A stretch of 64,000 bases of DNA, taken from NCBI RefSeq assembly GCF_013373865.1, contig NC_050467.1:35449132-35513131 (forward strand). The letters are read 5' to 3'. The notes below the pieces were generated by a model. That model was not told the origin of the DNA, searched no databases, and was given only the letters and a program-made list of their open reading frames with translations. Of the stretch, positions 1-12,173 are shown in pieces. The DNA is from Monomorium pharaonis. Its lineage: Eukaryota; Arthropoda; Insecta; Hymenoptera; Formicidae. Numbering within the stretch: position 1 is the first letter of the stretch; every line of letters begins with the position of its first letter. Position numbers and translations under genes: made by a program.

Positions 1-853
1 TTCCATTTAACACAAAGAATTGACATTTGTACTTTCAATCTGCGATGCTCGCTCTATACAACTGGCCTTCCAGATCCAAATTATCCAGCTGTTCTTCTTT
101 TAATAAAATAGATAAAACTTCTACAGTGTTTTTACTCCTTAAGACAAAGCACAAAAAAATTTTTAATTTGAATCAAATTTGAGCGTATTCATGGGCTAAA
201 TAAATTTTTTTAAATCTTTATCTTAATCTAATAAAACATTTTTGTAAATTGTACTTTTCTCTTTAATTTTGCCTTTTTAAATTTTTTTACGACCATTTTT
301 GACCAAGTTATAAGCGATATAAATGATCAAAGAAAAAACATTTTAAATTTAAACGCTCGTAACTTGGTCAAAAATGTTCGCGCAAAAATTACAACAGATT
401 TGAAAAGCTAAAAACTACTTTGAAGTTTTTTATTGGTTTATTTGATAAAAAAATGTTCTGTTGTTTGAAAAACCACTTCAAAACTAACTGTAAGAATTGC
501 ATATTTTCCTTTATTTCCAACATTTGACGATACTTTTAAAATAATCGTTGGACTTTAAAGGTGTCCACGTTTTCTTTAAGTTAAAAGTACCCTTAAATTA
601 TGTGCAGTGTTTTGCAAGAATTAGAATTTTTTTTCCGTATGTCCTTGAAGACTTGAAGAGTGCATCCCTTCCACCCTTCCTTCTTTATATAATCAAACTC
701 TCGGAAATGACGTGTAACATAAGCACAACGATCATTTTTTAACATTCATGTTTTTATCGCAAAGAGCAATTCGGATATTGTTGTACACATGTTCATAATT
801 TTTTCTCGGTCTGTTATTGCAAAGCTTCCGATATTTAGTTGAACAGATAATTA
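1..853. other. AT-rich non-coding stretch with a small foldback
   Basis: No coding sequence is supportable. A clear inverted repeat is centred near 335: the arm at 293-315 (core TTTTTGACCAAGTTATAAGC) is complementary to 354-376, and weaker complementarity extends out to about 220 and 420. This looks like an old foldback element. Short open frames here have no recognisable domain. Confidence 0.5.
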
Positions 854-1240
854 CCCCGATAACCATTTCTGAAAAGGCAAATGTTGGCAACAGATTCTAT
901 TTGCCAAAAGGCAACAAATGTAAAACAAACTTTGGCATTAAAAATACTGCGCGCATAATTTTAGCAAAAATTCACCTGTTAGTCAACAGATTACTTAGCA
1001 AAATGATGGTGAAACAGGAAAAACAAATTTGTCAAAAGCATTGACGAAAGATTGATGGATAAATACCAAAGTGACTTTGTTTAGTGCAAATTGTCATCAA
1101 ACTGTCGGCAGAAATGCAACAGTATAAAGGTGGTTATCAAATACATCAAATTAGTGATCAATAGCATGCAGATATGTCGAACACGTTGACGAGAAATTGA
1201 TGCAGATTAATACATTCTGTAGTTGGCAATAAAAAACAAT
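854..1240 (+). repeat. degenerate GCAACAG-rich repeat, copy 1
   Basis: Begins CCCCGATAACCATTTCTG and is rich in TTGGCAACAG / TTGCCA motifs. It matches 13559-13890, where a similar sequence interrupts a LINE: both share GATAACCATTTCTG, AAATGTTGGCAACAGAT, GCAGAAATGCAACA and TTGGCAATAAAAA in the same order. The left end follows TA, as in several CCC-ended elements of this window. Decayed and non-coding. Confidence 0.5.
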
Positions 1241-1747
1241 GTACTGAACGTAAATCAAAATTTATAATCTGTTGTTCCACTTTTTCGCTTATTTTGTGCG
1301 TTCATATGTATAAGTGTCACATCTTTAAAAAAAAAAGCACGAGAACGTATGCCCTGATTACCGGAATACTCTTGGTATTGTTTGCAACATAAATATAAAT
1401 TCCATAAATAATAAATATAAATTCCATTGAATATCACGTACATATTTTTAAATAGTTAATTTATTTGCGAGAATAAGATATCTAGTGTTAGATTTTTATT
1501 TTAAATAATTTATAAATAATTTATAAATTTTATTTTTTTAAATATAGTTTATCAGTTTTTAAAAAATCTCTAACATTTATCATTTTCCAACAAAAATCAA
1601 ATATTTATTATGGTCCACGCGCACAAAAAATTATAAGCGTGTTTATTTTCTTACGACATTATCAGAATCATAAAAAGTTCTTCCATTACATTATGTTAAT
1701 ATTTTTACAAGTTTGTGTAATTTTACATAAAAATATGTATAAAATAT
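1241..1747. other. AT-rich spacer, nothing recognised
   Basis: Low-complexity A/T-rich sequence. The minus-strand open frame at 1255-1443 shows no domain and is taken as chance. Confidence 0.5.
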
Positions 1748-2340
1748 CCCACACGGTATGTAACATTGCAGAAATATTGTAACGTTCAAAAATGGTATAG
1801 AAATATTTCATTAACATTTTGATTGTAACTTTACATCCAAAATATTTCAGAAATGTATTTGCTTCGTGTTTTTATAAAATTGCTAATGCAATATTTCTGA
1901 AATCCTTTAGAAACATAGAAAAATTTGCTTTTATATTTGAATGTTCTGTAATATTAACAAAAAAAGTGACAAATATAATATTTCAGAAGTATTCCTAAGA
2001 CATAAAAGTAACATATTTACATTGCACAAATAATATTTCTATAAAATATTAAACGCAATATTGTATTTAAAATATTTTTAATAAGTTTCTGAAAATTGCA
2101 TAAGTAATAAAAAATTAAATTACACTTAAAATAGCTACCATAAAAAATTTTTATTGTATTTGGTATTTTTGTTTTTAAATAATATTTTCATAAGATGTTC
2201 TATACTTTTGTGAAAACATTACAGATGTATCTTCGACAGATATTAGTGATTTGTTTCGAAAATAATTGTAACGCGTTTTCCAACTTAAAACTTTATTTTC
2301 TATGTAATATTATTTTAATCATGTAATATAATTTTAACTA

Positions 2341-3577
2341 GCTTCATCACAAGAAAAAAGCAAAAACATATTTTTATAAATTATTCTTTATATTATTTCG
2401 CATATTTAAAAATCAATAAAAAACTCAGTAAATTTATATTTATTTATAAACATATTATTTAACTATACTTTTATCTTTCTGACATCTATTGAACTAATCT
2501 AGAACAAATACTACTGTGATAAAAAAATAAGGTGAATTTTTCATTTAAACTTTACGGGTACTATAAAATCATGAAATTATTTTTTTTGTGGATAGTACTG
2601 TCTTTGCATATATGCATTTCATGTCAATATATTCAATTGCTGCAGAGCTACACGTGTTTTTGTAACCATACAAAAGTAAGTTTTTCAATTTTTACTATGT
2701 CTAATTTTGTTGAGCAAAGAATTTGTATTAAATTTTGCGGAATGAATATTCTGCCGCGGAAACGTTGAGGATCTTGCAGAAGGCCTTTGATAATAAGGCT
2801 ATGTCGCAAAAAAATATTTACAAGTGGTACAAAGACTTAAAAGAAGGCCAAGAACGAGTTTAAGACAAACAGCGCCCTAGACAAAATTAAGTGTTTTTGG
2901 AACCAATCGAGACGCGTTTGAGGCACAAAACATCTTTTAAAATGATTTGAGTTGATCCAAATAAAATTCCTGCAGCATCAGCAAGGTCTCTAATTGTCAA
3001 TCGACGATTTTCGAGCAAATCTTTGATTTCCTTGACATAGCTTTCATCGATAGATGTTAATGGTCGTCCGGGGCGCTGTTCATCTTGAACTCGTTCTCGG
3101 CCTTCTTTCAAGTCTTTGTACCATTTGTGAACATTTTTTTGCAACATAGGCCTTATCACCAAAGACCTTCTGCAACATCCTTAACGTTTCCGCGGCAGAA
3201 TATTCATTCCGCAAACAAAATTTAATGCAAATTCTTTGCTCAACAAAATCAGACATAATAAAAATCGAAAAACTCACTTTGGTATGTTTACAAAAACACG
3301 TGTAGCTCTGCAGCAATTAAATATATTAAAACTCTGCATAGATGTCAAAGACAGTACTACCAACAAAAAAAATTTCATAATTTTATAGTACCCGCAAAGT
3401 TTAAATGAAAAGTTCACCTTATTTTTTGTTCACAGTAGTATGTATTCGTAAACATAAAGTATTCATGGATCATCACGAAATGTTAGTCCGCGTACAATCT
3501 TTGAGGTCAAGCAACGTTAACGGCGGCTAACAATTGGATGGATAACGTTTTTTTGTTTTGTATAAATTAAGCTATTA
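2341..3577. repeat. dispersed repeat X copy 1, split by a mariner hairpin
   Basis: Sequence at 2341-2510 and 3439-3577 is collinear with the uninterrupted stretch 9180-9545. Shared blocks are AGCAAAAACAT, CATCTATWRAACT, TTCATGGATYATCACGAAAT and GTCAAGCAACGT. The 9180 copy therefore acts as an empty site and shows that the 2511-3438 element is a later insertion. Confidence 0.55.
2511..3438. mobile_element. mariner-derived hairpin: two 5' ends head to head
   Basis: Terminal inverted repeats start CTACTGTGATAAAA and the element is flanked by TA on both sides (2509-2510, 3439-3440), the mariner target duplication. The left arm (2511-2880, + strand) and right arm (2887-3438, - strand) both encode the beginning of the same mariner transposase. 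Visible on the minus strand are the N-terminal helix-turn-helix (FVEQRICIKFC, YSAAETLRML), then EQRPGRPLTSIDE and the second helix-turn-helix (LTIRDLADAAGI). Arms stop after roughly 125 codons and carry frameshifts, and the DDD catalytic region is absent. A transcript would fold into a long hairpin. A second copy lies at 52781-53770. Confidence 0.75.
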
Positions 3578-4365
3578 TCCCAATAAAACAGTACGTAATA
3601 TCCATATTAATGCTACGTAGATCGGAATCGTAAAATTGTGAATATTCGAGTGGACATCCGCTCAAAAACGATACTAGAATCTACGTGGATACGATCATAG
3701 ATTCGATGTAAAAACCATGTAAAAATTTTACAAATTTTAAAAACATCCTCGTATATACGTACTCTCTCAATTTTTGGAGTAAAACGTCACTCCAAAAGAA
3801 TGGGATTTCATTCTAAGTGATAGTGAAAATACGGCTACTTAAAATGAAGTAATATCTCACTTCTTATAAGAATTAATTGTTTGCTCGTTAGGTGATCTCT
3901 TTATTGGACTGGAGTGAAGGTTCCATTTTTCTTGTAGCAAATCGTTCACTCAATTAAAATGAGTAAATCATAAAAGTATTATATGACGGTCCTCTTCCAC
4001 ATTGGGCAGATGGTAATTATATATATAATTGTTGGTTGTCTTAATCGTGCGCGAATGGTCTTTATGTAGCGCGTCGGGTGCATCTTACTCCTAAGAGATT
4101 TACACCGCCTGTCAACGGCGCCATGCACTAACTGGCAAACAAGCGCGCGGTATTTCTCGAAATATCCATGTAAATTCCCTATAAATATTTCTTAATAGAT
4201 ATATCCACAGAAAATTCAAGATATTTCAAAGATAAAAGAATTCGATGCAGTGATAAAAAAAGAACATTGCATCCACGTGGATAACTTGTGGAAAAACCTG
4301 CATTCACGTAATCCATGTAAATCATGTGGATTCCACGTGAATGTCACGTAACTGTTTTATCGGGG
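3578..4365. mobile_element. CCCCAATAAAACAGT foldback element, copy 1
   Basis: Ends are CCCAATAAAACAGTACGTRA and its inverse TCACGTAACTGTTTTATCGGGG, flanked by TA. The arms are rich in degenerate TCCACGTGGAT palindromes (for example ATCCACGTGGATAACTTGTGG). About 790 bp with no coding capacity. Copies lie at 50909-51677 and 61401-63194. Confidence 0.7.
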
Positions 4366-4619
4366 TATGGTTCGAGTGGTTGTGATGTTTGTAATGCACC
4401 ATTGCGGTGGAAGATTTGTGCAATGTGAGTATAAACTAGACAAGACGTGTACCCAAATGTATTTTCTAAAATGTTTCTGTAATATTTTGCATGAATGTTT
4501 TAGAAATACCGAAATATTACAGAAATGTTGCAGAAACGGTCATAAAATATTTCTGTGATATTGCTGTAAAGTGTAATATTTCATATAAAATGTTTTAGAA
4601 ATCTTACATTGCGAGTGGG

Positions 4620-5405
4620 ATATATAAAATAGTTTGTCAATGATGTATTATATATTGTACACACGCAAACAAAAATGTCTAACCGTACAGAAAAAATAAA
4701 TCCTTACTGTAAGTAATTTTTTATTCTTCGCTATATTCCTTAATATGAGCATGAAATGCTGTTATCAACTAGAAATATTTACTTACATCAATAATAAATA
4801 AGTTTGTGTGAATTCCAATAAGCAAGAAATATTGTGTGTGTGTGTGATCAACGTTTTTAAAATGTTAATTTTAATGAAATTTTCATAATATTATAACTTA
4901 ATGTTTCATAAATATTTTTAAAATGTAACTTAATAATATTGCTGTCCTAATATTATTAAAATATTTTAGAAACATTTATTAATGTTTTTTAAATGTTATT
5001 AAACGTTATGACTTAACGTCTAATAAACATTTTTTTAATATTACTTAATAATATTACTGTCCTAATATTATAAAAATATTGTAGAAACATGAGGCACATG
5101 TATTACTTGCCTTTGATGTATTTAACACCCCCTGCTTAGTATATTTTTGCCCTGTAGCCTTGCTTGGGCATAATAAACAAATCAATCAATCAATCAATCT
5201 CTCTCTCTCTTTCTCTCTCTCTCTCATAAATATTCTTAAAATATTTAATAATATCTAAATATTTCTAAAAGATTTTACAGACATAAATTAAAATATTTTT
5301 CATGTGTTTATAATACAAATTATGTTATCATATAAATTATTCAATTTTTATATTTTGTTCGTACATATTTATATTTATGTGTTATACATATACGCATATA
5401 TCGAG
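4620..5405. other. AT-rich spacer with ATATTTTTAAAATGTT-type repeats and a microsatellite
   Basis: Sequence at 4850-5090 repeats degenerate TTAAAATGTTAATAA / AATATTATTAAAATATT motifs. (CAAT)n then (TC)n occupies about 5180-5224. No gene recognised. Confidence 0.45.
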
Positions 5406-5686
5406 TCACTGTGACGTTGGCACCGCAATTTTCTGCACCTCAAGTTTTCATAACTGTTCTACTTGCACCTCAAATAGTTCTAGAGTTCCTGATAAGTTTC
5501 AGAAATAGTTCCGTTGATTTAGTTAAAAAATGAAATTTGAAGGTATGAGCTGCTAATTTCCTCTGGCATTAGTACTAGTAAAAAAACTAAAGTTATATCA
5601 ACATTTCTACTTGCACCTGCAATAATTCTACAGTCCCTGATAGATTTTAGCAATAATTCCCTACATTAAATATATTTAAACAATTT

Positions 5687-7732
5687 AGGACTTGGTTAGG
5701 TGGTGTGAGAGTGAATGGTCGTGTGGCGGTAGCGGTGTGAGAATAGGGATAGGAATAATCGGAATAACGAGATTTAGGTTGTAAAAATTGTTGTAAGAGG
5801 GAAGAGAGGAGAGTAAAGTTGTAGGATAATTGAAGGGAACGCGGTAGAAATACAAGATAAGATCAGAATTTGAATAAAAGATTATAGGAATAGAGGTTAG
5901 AAGACGTAGTCGTACGCGGGAAAAGGTATAGAGAGGAGAGTGTAAAAAGAGGTAAAGAATGTTAGAAGAGGCTACAGAAATCTAATAGGTAAGATATAAG
6001 ATATAGGTAGATACGTGTGTCATAGTGAAGTGATAGAGGATTATAAGAAAAGAATGAGTATAGAAATGAGCAAGAGAAAGTCAAGTTAAGTTAACGTTCA
6101 AAGGTTCTAGAGTGATGACTAAGCGAAAATAAGAGGTAAAGTGTATATGTTAATGAAAGCAAAGGTAATATAGTTACAGAATTATGTAGGATAGGTAGAA
6201 TAGGTAATAATATTGTCTCAGTAAGAATAAGAAATTTAGAACAAAGGAAGGAGTGAACTCAGAACACATGCCTTGGATGATGAAAATGACAAGGATAAAG
6301 AAGAGGAGAAGGAAAGGAAATGCAGAAAGAACAAGAATAAGAGAGGACAATTTGCCTACAGAACGGTCACGCTAGGAAAGAGTGAAAAAGGCAAATGGAT
6401 GGAGACTCTGGTTCTGGTAGGTTAACGGTTGTACACTAGAGAAGAGGAAAGGTTCTATGAAGTGGCAAACAAAATGTAGGAGAGATAAATAAATTGAAGA
6501 AAAAAGAAAATAAAAGAGTTTTCTGGTCCGAAAACAAGAAAAGGATGGATCAGAGATGCAGTAGAGAGAAGAGATAACGGGCCTAGGATAATGGCTGTAT
6601 ACATTAGAGAAGAAGAAAGATAAGTGCTATGAAGAGATGAAAGAAAGGTAGGAGAAAGGAGTAAAATGAGAAGAATAATTTAAAGGACTTTCTGGACCAA
6701 AAACAAGAAAAAGTTAGATCAGAGATGCAAGAGAGAGATAAGACAAGAGGAAATATTAAGGTAAAGGATTAAAAGGAAAGGTGCAAAGGATAGAGTTTTA
6801 TTGGTTAGGTGATCCATATAGTACGTGAAAAAAGTAAAGAAAAAAGGGTTGCAATCTCCTTTGGGTTATGGATCGGGATTTGAAAGCAGCTCCCAATAGT
6901 ACAAGAAGAGAAAATTCAGGAGGTACACGAGAAGAATATAAGATATAGAAAGAAATGAAGATGGAAAAAAGATTCGAGGACACAAGGGTGACAGGAGGAA
7001 TAGAAGAATAAGGAGTAACAAATTTAATATGACAAAGAGAGCAAAACTGGGAAGAGGCTGTGCGATGGGTTCATTGTCTTTCAGAAAGTAGATAGTAGAT
7101 TAATAAAACAGGTTAGGTGCACGTGGAGTAGAAGGATAGGAATTATAAGTAGAGTAGAAGAGGATAGAATTATCAATGTATGTAGGGAATGGAAGAGGTA
7201 GAGCAGTTTAATTATCTTATCGTTATGTCATGGTATATTAAAATATTGAAAGTGTGTAGCGAGAAAAATGATTTAAGTAAGATTATATTGTATTCTATGT
7301 AGGATTCTCTTCTTGGCAATGAATGCTAAAGAGAAAAAAGATTTGTTGTATAAAAAGGATTCTTGCAATTATAGAGTAAGATAAGATAAGATACATTAGG
7401 TTTATAGATATATAGGTTTATTTGATAGTGAGAAGCCATGCGACTGGAGATTAGGATAGAAAAATAGTTAAATGATTGGAGAAATATATGTAAAAATGTA
7501 GAAGGTATAATATATAAGATATAGTATAAGATATAGAAAAAGGTAAGGTGTCTAGAAAATAGAGGAACTGAATGTAAATAAACAGATAAATGTCAAGAGA
7601 AGTAATAATTAATAAATTAGGAGTTTAGGTTAAACCAGTATAAGATAAGGTGCGGATGAATGCAAGGTTAAGATTTCGAATGTAAACCAAGTCCCTTCTT
7701 GGCATTGTATATGCTTGAAGTAATAAAGATTC
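5687..7732 (+). mobile_element. LINE-derived non-coding retroelement with 16 bp target duplication
   Basis: A perfect direct repeat TATATTTAAACAATTT flanks the element (5671-5686 and 7733-7748). The 5' end (AGGACTTGGTTAGG) and the 3' end (GTAAACCAAGTCCCTTCTTG followed by GGCATTGTAT) match the two ends of the coding LINE at 34657-39836, so it is a relative mobilised by that family or a decayed copy. At about 2.05 kb it is far shorter than the 5.2 kb relative. It has no long open frame and contains an internal duplication of ~165 bp (6428-6590 versus 6597-6745). Confidence 0.7.
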
Positions 7733-7748
7733 TATATTTAAACAATTT

Positions 7749-8549
7749 TTTTATTTGACCGCTGGCACCGCACCACAAGAGTAAATTACCACTTTATGGC
7801 GAATTCCATTTCGACTTTACAGCATCTTCTAATAGTTCTGCAATAGTTTCAATACTTTTTGTAAGTATAGCTTACAGTTCCCTTTGAGAAACAATTCCAT
7901 TTATATGTAACCTATTCCTACTGTCACGATAAGCATTTATACATGTCATGAATTATTGGTTAACAATAGAGCGCCAATCAATTTAAAGGAATTTTCTTTT
8001 ATATATATAAAAATAATCATTAACAGCACGCTTAGATGACTATATTAAATCCTATGTCATTGTTTAACTTTGTATATAACTCGACATGTGTACAGCCGAA
8101 TAAAATGTTATCGATAAAACTTACAAAATGTGTTAAAACTATTGCAGAACCATTAGAAAATGCCATAAAGTCGGCCGAAACTTGCCATAAAATGCTAGTT
8201 TACTCTTGTGATGCGGTGCCAAATTAAAAATCATTTAAAAATGCCTAAAGACCGGAACTGCTGACGAAATCCACAAAATATATTAGAATTATTGCAAAAC
8301 TATCAGAAAATGTCACAAAGTCGGCTGAGATTCGCCATAAAATGCTGGTTTACTCTTGTAATGCGGTGTCAGCGGTTAAATTAAAAATTGTTTAAAAATG
8401 CCTAAAGACCGGAACTGTCGACAAAACCTACAAAAAGCGTTGGAACTATTGCAGAACTATTAAAAAATCCCATAAAGTCGAATGGAATTCTGGATTTATG
8501 GCATAAAGTGGTAATTTACTCTTGTGATGCGGTGTCAGCAATAAAATTA
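7749..8549. repeat. degenerate ~150-166 bp tandem repeats inside the 5406-8831 foldback
   Basis: The block TTTACTCTTGTGATGCGGTG recurs near 8199, 8349 and 8515 (periods about 150 and 166). Each copy is preceded by GCCATAAARTS and followed by GCCTAAAGACCGGAACTG in two copies. A reverse-oriented copy lies at about 7760-7810. Confidence 0.6.
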
Positions 8550-8831
8550 AAAAATTGTTTAAATATATTTAATGTACGGAACTATTGCTAAAATCTATCA
8601 GGAACTGTACAACTATTTCGGGTGCAAGTAGAACTGTTAATATAACTTTCGTTTTTTACTAGTGCTAATGCCAGGGGAAATTAGCACCTCATACCTTCAA
8701 ATTTCATTTTTTAACTAAATCAACGGAACTATTTCTGAAACTTATCAGGAACTCTAGAACTATTTGAGGTGCAAGTAGAACTGTCATAAAAACTTGCGGT
8801 GCAGAAAGTTGCGGTGCCAACTTCACAGTGA

Positions 8832-9179
8832 CATACATCAATCGAAATAATTGTCTTTGCGCGTTTTTTAAAATATGATTTTGGTTCTTTGTCTTTCGTT
8901 TAGAAATATGTTTTGTCTGTTAAATATCGCCTACTAATCATGTGTTTATCATGTGTTTGTGTTGCTACGTTTACATAATTAACAATGTTATATTAACTTT
9001 GTTATTAATAACACTCTTGCGGAAAAAATTTGTATAAATATCTAAAAATATTTACTAAAAGTAAAAATTTATAGAATTTTTTATTGTTTTATATAAATAT
9101 TATTTTTTGTAGAAATTTTCAAAAAGTAACTACAAATTACTATTTTCTATTAATATTTTATAATTATATAGTTTTACCT
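8832..9179. other. AT-rich spacer
   Basis: No gene or structured repeat recognised. Confidence 0.4.
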
Positions 9180-9545
9180 TTATCAAAAGAACAGAGCAAA
9201 AACATGTTTTTATAAGTTATTCCACATGTTATTGCGCATATGTAAAAAAATCAGTAAAAAAATTATAAATTTATTTTTATTTATAAATATATATATTTTT
9301 TTAAGTAAAAGAATATAGTAATTGAGAACTAATCCATTAAAAAAAAAATTATTTAACTACAAGTTTCATCTTTCCAACATCTATAAAACTGATCTATAAC
9401 AAATATGTTTTCATGAGCATCAAGTGTTCATGGATTATCACGAAATGTTAAGTGTTGCATAGGTCTTCAAAGTCAAGCAACGTCAACGATAGTTCACAAT
9501 TGGATAAGTGACTGTTTTTCTGATCGTAGAAGTTAAGCTACGCCA
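9180..9545. repeat. dispersed repeat X copy 2 (empty site)
   Basis: Collinear with 2341-2510 plus 3439-3577 but lacking the mariner hairpin present there. Useful as the pre-insertion reference. Confidence 0.55.
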
Positions 9546-9569
9546 AATGCGACTGTGATGAGGTAGTAA

Positions 9570-9868
9570 CCCTGCTTGTTGAGAAACAATGTAAATTTAA
9601 TTTTTTTCTTACATTATAATTATGTTATTTCAACATTTTCACAATGTTATTTTAACATTTTCGCAGTGTTAAAAAAATATAAATGCAATATTTACAACAT
9701 TGCAAATGTGATTTCAACATTACCGAAACTTTCAAATTAAAGCCAAAATTTATTCATAATGATGTTGTATACAACGTTAAAAACTACATGTAATACAACT
9801 TGGAAACGTTACTATGTTAATGAATAACATTATAATAACGTTGCAGCAATAATTTTTTGCTTACTGGG
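9570..9868. mobile_element. small CCC-ended element with AACATT/AATGTT vocabulary
   Basis: The right end reads GCAATAATTTTTTGCTTACTGGG, close to the inverse of the CCCAGYAARCA ends elsewhere in the window. The left end begins CCCTGCTTGTT at 9570. The interior is a run of degenerate CAACATTTTCACAATGTT palindromes. About 300 bp, non-coding. The left boundary is less certain. Confidence 0.45.
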
Positions 9869-9989
9869 ATATTTTATTCTTAAGATAATATTCTTTTCAT
9901 TACCTATTGCTATGTGGCGCTATGTGGGTTTTCTCGGAATAAAATGCACCTTCTTATGAATAAAAGAGATACTTGTGTGAATCTAACAC

Positions 9990-11080
9990 CCGACTTTTAA
10001 AAAAATATTTTTTTATAAAAAACATTAGCATTTTGTTTGTAGTTGTTCGTAGTAACAATAATTTCGTTTGTAGTTTAACAGATTAAAGAACATTAAAATT
10101 AAAAAAATGACTTGCACATTGAGATATCTTAAATTTTCTTGCGGAACTTGATTTAGAATCGTTTGTAGTTGTTTGTAGTGATATTGCTTTCGTTTGCAGT
10201 TAAACCGTTCGCAAAATATAATTATTTAAGAGAAGTTCTCTGTTCAGGCCTGCCACAAGTGGCATAAGGGCTCAAGTTAAAAAAAAACTCAAATAATCAT
10301 TTTGGTGCTTTCCTTTTTTTTGGTGTATATTATTTAAAGTTATTAATAGTGAATATGAAAAAAAATTCGCCTATAAAATACTACCTTCTTATAAAAATAA
10401 ATTACTAAAATAATTTTTCTAAAAATTAAGAATAAACATTTTTTCACTATTATACCATCCTTAGATAACTAAATATAACAATTTGAAATTCATGTTATAT
10501 CACTAACACACATTTATCACACTTACGTGATCTATTGCTTCAACTATTATAAACTTTTTTTATCCTATCAATTATTTCACTCAAACGAGAAAGTGCATTG
10601 TTTCAAAAATTTAATAGTACATTTCTGGACAGCTAAGATGTATCGTTATAAAGTTTCACCAACATCTGTTCATTATTTCTACATTTAATACGACGATAAA
10701 AAATAAATTGTGGCAAATAATAAAAATTCATCGATTCCCATAAAAGCTCATGTATTAGATATTAGATAAAATATTTAATATCTAAATAACTAACTAGTTC
10801 AGCTTTCTGAAATTTTGAGAGTCAATTTATATCACTAATTTGAACTTCTCTACAAAGTTTCATGAAAATCTGTTTATTTTGATTTAGCAGCGGAACTCCT
10901 TTAAACGATTTATTGATCGTTTGTAGTTAAACCGTTCGCGAGATATAATTATTTAAACAATTTAGTAATAACAAATTATATCTCGCGAACAATTCAACTA
11001 CAAACAAAAGTAAAATCACTACAAACAACTACAAACAATTCAGAATCGAGTCCCGCAAGCAGATTTAAAGTTCTAAACGC
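9990..11080. repeat. foldback element with GTTTGTAGTTGTTTGTAGTG arms
   Basis: The arm at 10137-10230 (GAATCGTTTGTAGTTGTTTG, then CCGTTCGCAAAATATAATTA) is inverted at about 10960-11068. A degenerate direct copy of the arm motif lies at 10025-10085, and 10900-10950 also carries it. The centre (10240-10900) is AT-rich and non-coding. Confidence 0.55.
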
Positions 11081-11084
11081 GTAC

Positions 11085-11690
11085 AATATAAAAACTGCGT
11101 TAAAATAATTAGAACTGTCGATACTCGACAGCATCTAGTCCCCAAAATACAAGTTTTTCGGGAAAAATAATTGTTTAAAAAATTATCTAATTATTCCTAT
11201 CGCCAAAACTCTTTAGAAAAACATTGTGCGCATCCAGGACTATATGAGAAAGCGTTAAAATAATTAGAACTGTCGATATTCAACCAGCATCTCACATCTA
11301 ATCCCCAACGTCTAGGCACAAAAATTCTGGCAAAATAATTATTTAAAAAATTGTCTAATTATTCCTATCACCGGAACTCTTTAGAGAAACATTGTCCACG
11401 TCCAGAACTACATGAGAACTACGTTAAGATAAATAGAACTGTTGATATTCGATCAGTATCTCACATCTAATCCCCAAAATATAAGTTTTTCATGCAAAAT
11501 TGTAAAAATTTTTCTAATTATTCCTATCTCCGGAACTCATTAAAAAAACAATATACGCGTTTAAAACTATACAAGAATTCTTTTAAAATTAACAAAACTG
11601 TCGAAATACGACTAGCATCTCACGTCTAGACCTATAAACACAAGTTTTCCATCACGATAGTTGTTAAAATACTTTCTAAATGTTTTTAAT
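11085..11690 (+). repeat. four degenerate ~160 bp tandem repeats
   Basis: The block GCGTTAAAATAATTAGAACT then GTCGATA recurs at 11097, 11252, 11421 and about 11578 (periods roughly 155-169). Each copy continues with CAGCATCTCACRTCTA, AATCCCCAA and TAATTATTCCTATCNCC. No coding potential. Confidence 0.6.
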
Positions 11691-11885
11691 TAATTTTGTT
11701 TACCTGAGATGCCAATTACACACAACATACGTGCGCAGACGCATATACACGCACATTTTGTAACAATAATTTTCTTTTTACCTAATTTAATCGTCAAAAC
11801 TATTAAGAGAATGCTAAACTGCCCATCAAACTTGATTCAGGTCGATAATGCAGAGCCATTATTTATCCTTGTTCATGAAAAAATT

Positions 11886-12173
11886 TGCTTTAAAATACAA
11901 GTTATATAGCTTATACTTACAAATAAATGGTGTCTCGCAGTTTGGAATAAAAGGAATAAGACTATATTTGTCAAATTATGATTACAAGCCGTAAAAAAAT
12001 TTATTTATGTAATCAAAAATTTTATTCATTTAAGCGCTTTTATTATATAAATATCTTTTTTTACGGCTTGTAATCGTAATTTGACGATTATAGTCTTATT
12101 CCTCAATCTATTCCAAACCCGGGGAACACCATTCATTTGTACGTATAAACTACATAACTTGTGTTTTGAAGCA
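11886..12173. mobile_element. foldback MITE, ~120 bp arms
   Basis: The left arm (AAAATACAAGTTATATAGCT, then TGTCTCGCAGTTTGGAATA) is inverted in the right arm (12055-12173). The inner arm includes GATTACAAGCCGTAAAAAAA. AT-rich loop near 12019-12054. Non-autonomous. Confidence 0.6.

Larger units (their letters stand above)
1748..4619. mobile_element. CCC-ended foldback element with AATATTTCTGAAAT vocabulary, heavily nested
   Basis: The left end CCCACACGGTATGTAACA (1748) and the right end TCTTACATTGCGAGTGGG (to 4619) are imperfect inverted repeats flanked by AT/ATAT on both sides. The terminal ~400 bp (left) and ~180 bp (right) are filled with degenerate copies of a short palindrome of the type AATATTTCTGAAATATT. 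The middle holds a second repeat (2341-3577) and two other elements (2511-3438, 3578-4365). No transposase is visible, so it is non-autonomous. Confidence 0.5.
5406..8831. mobile_element. large foldback element with ~285 bp inverted repeats
   Basis: The left arm 5406-5690 (TCACTGTGACGTTGGCACCG) is inverted at 8550-8831 (CGGTGCCAACTTCACAGTGA). Shared inner blocks include CTACTTGCACCTCAAATAGT and GATTTAGTTAAAAAATG. No flanking duplication was found. The interior carries tandem repeats (7749-8549) and a LINE-derived insertion (5687-7732). No transposase, so non-autonomous; superfamily unknown. Confidence 0.7.
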
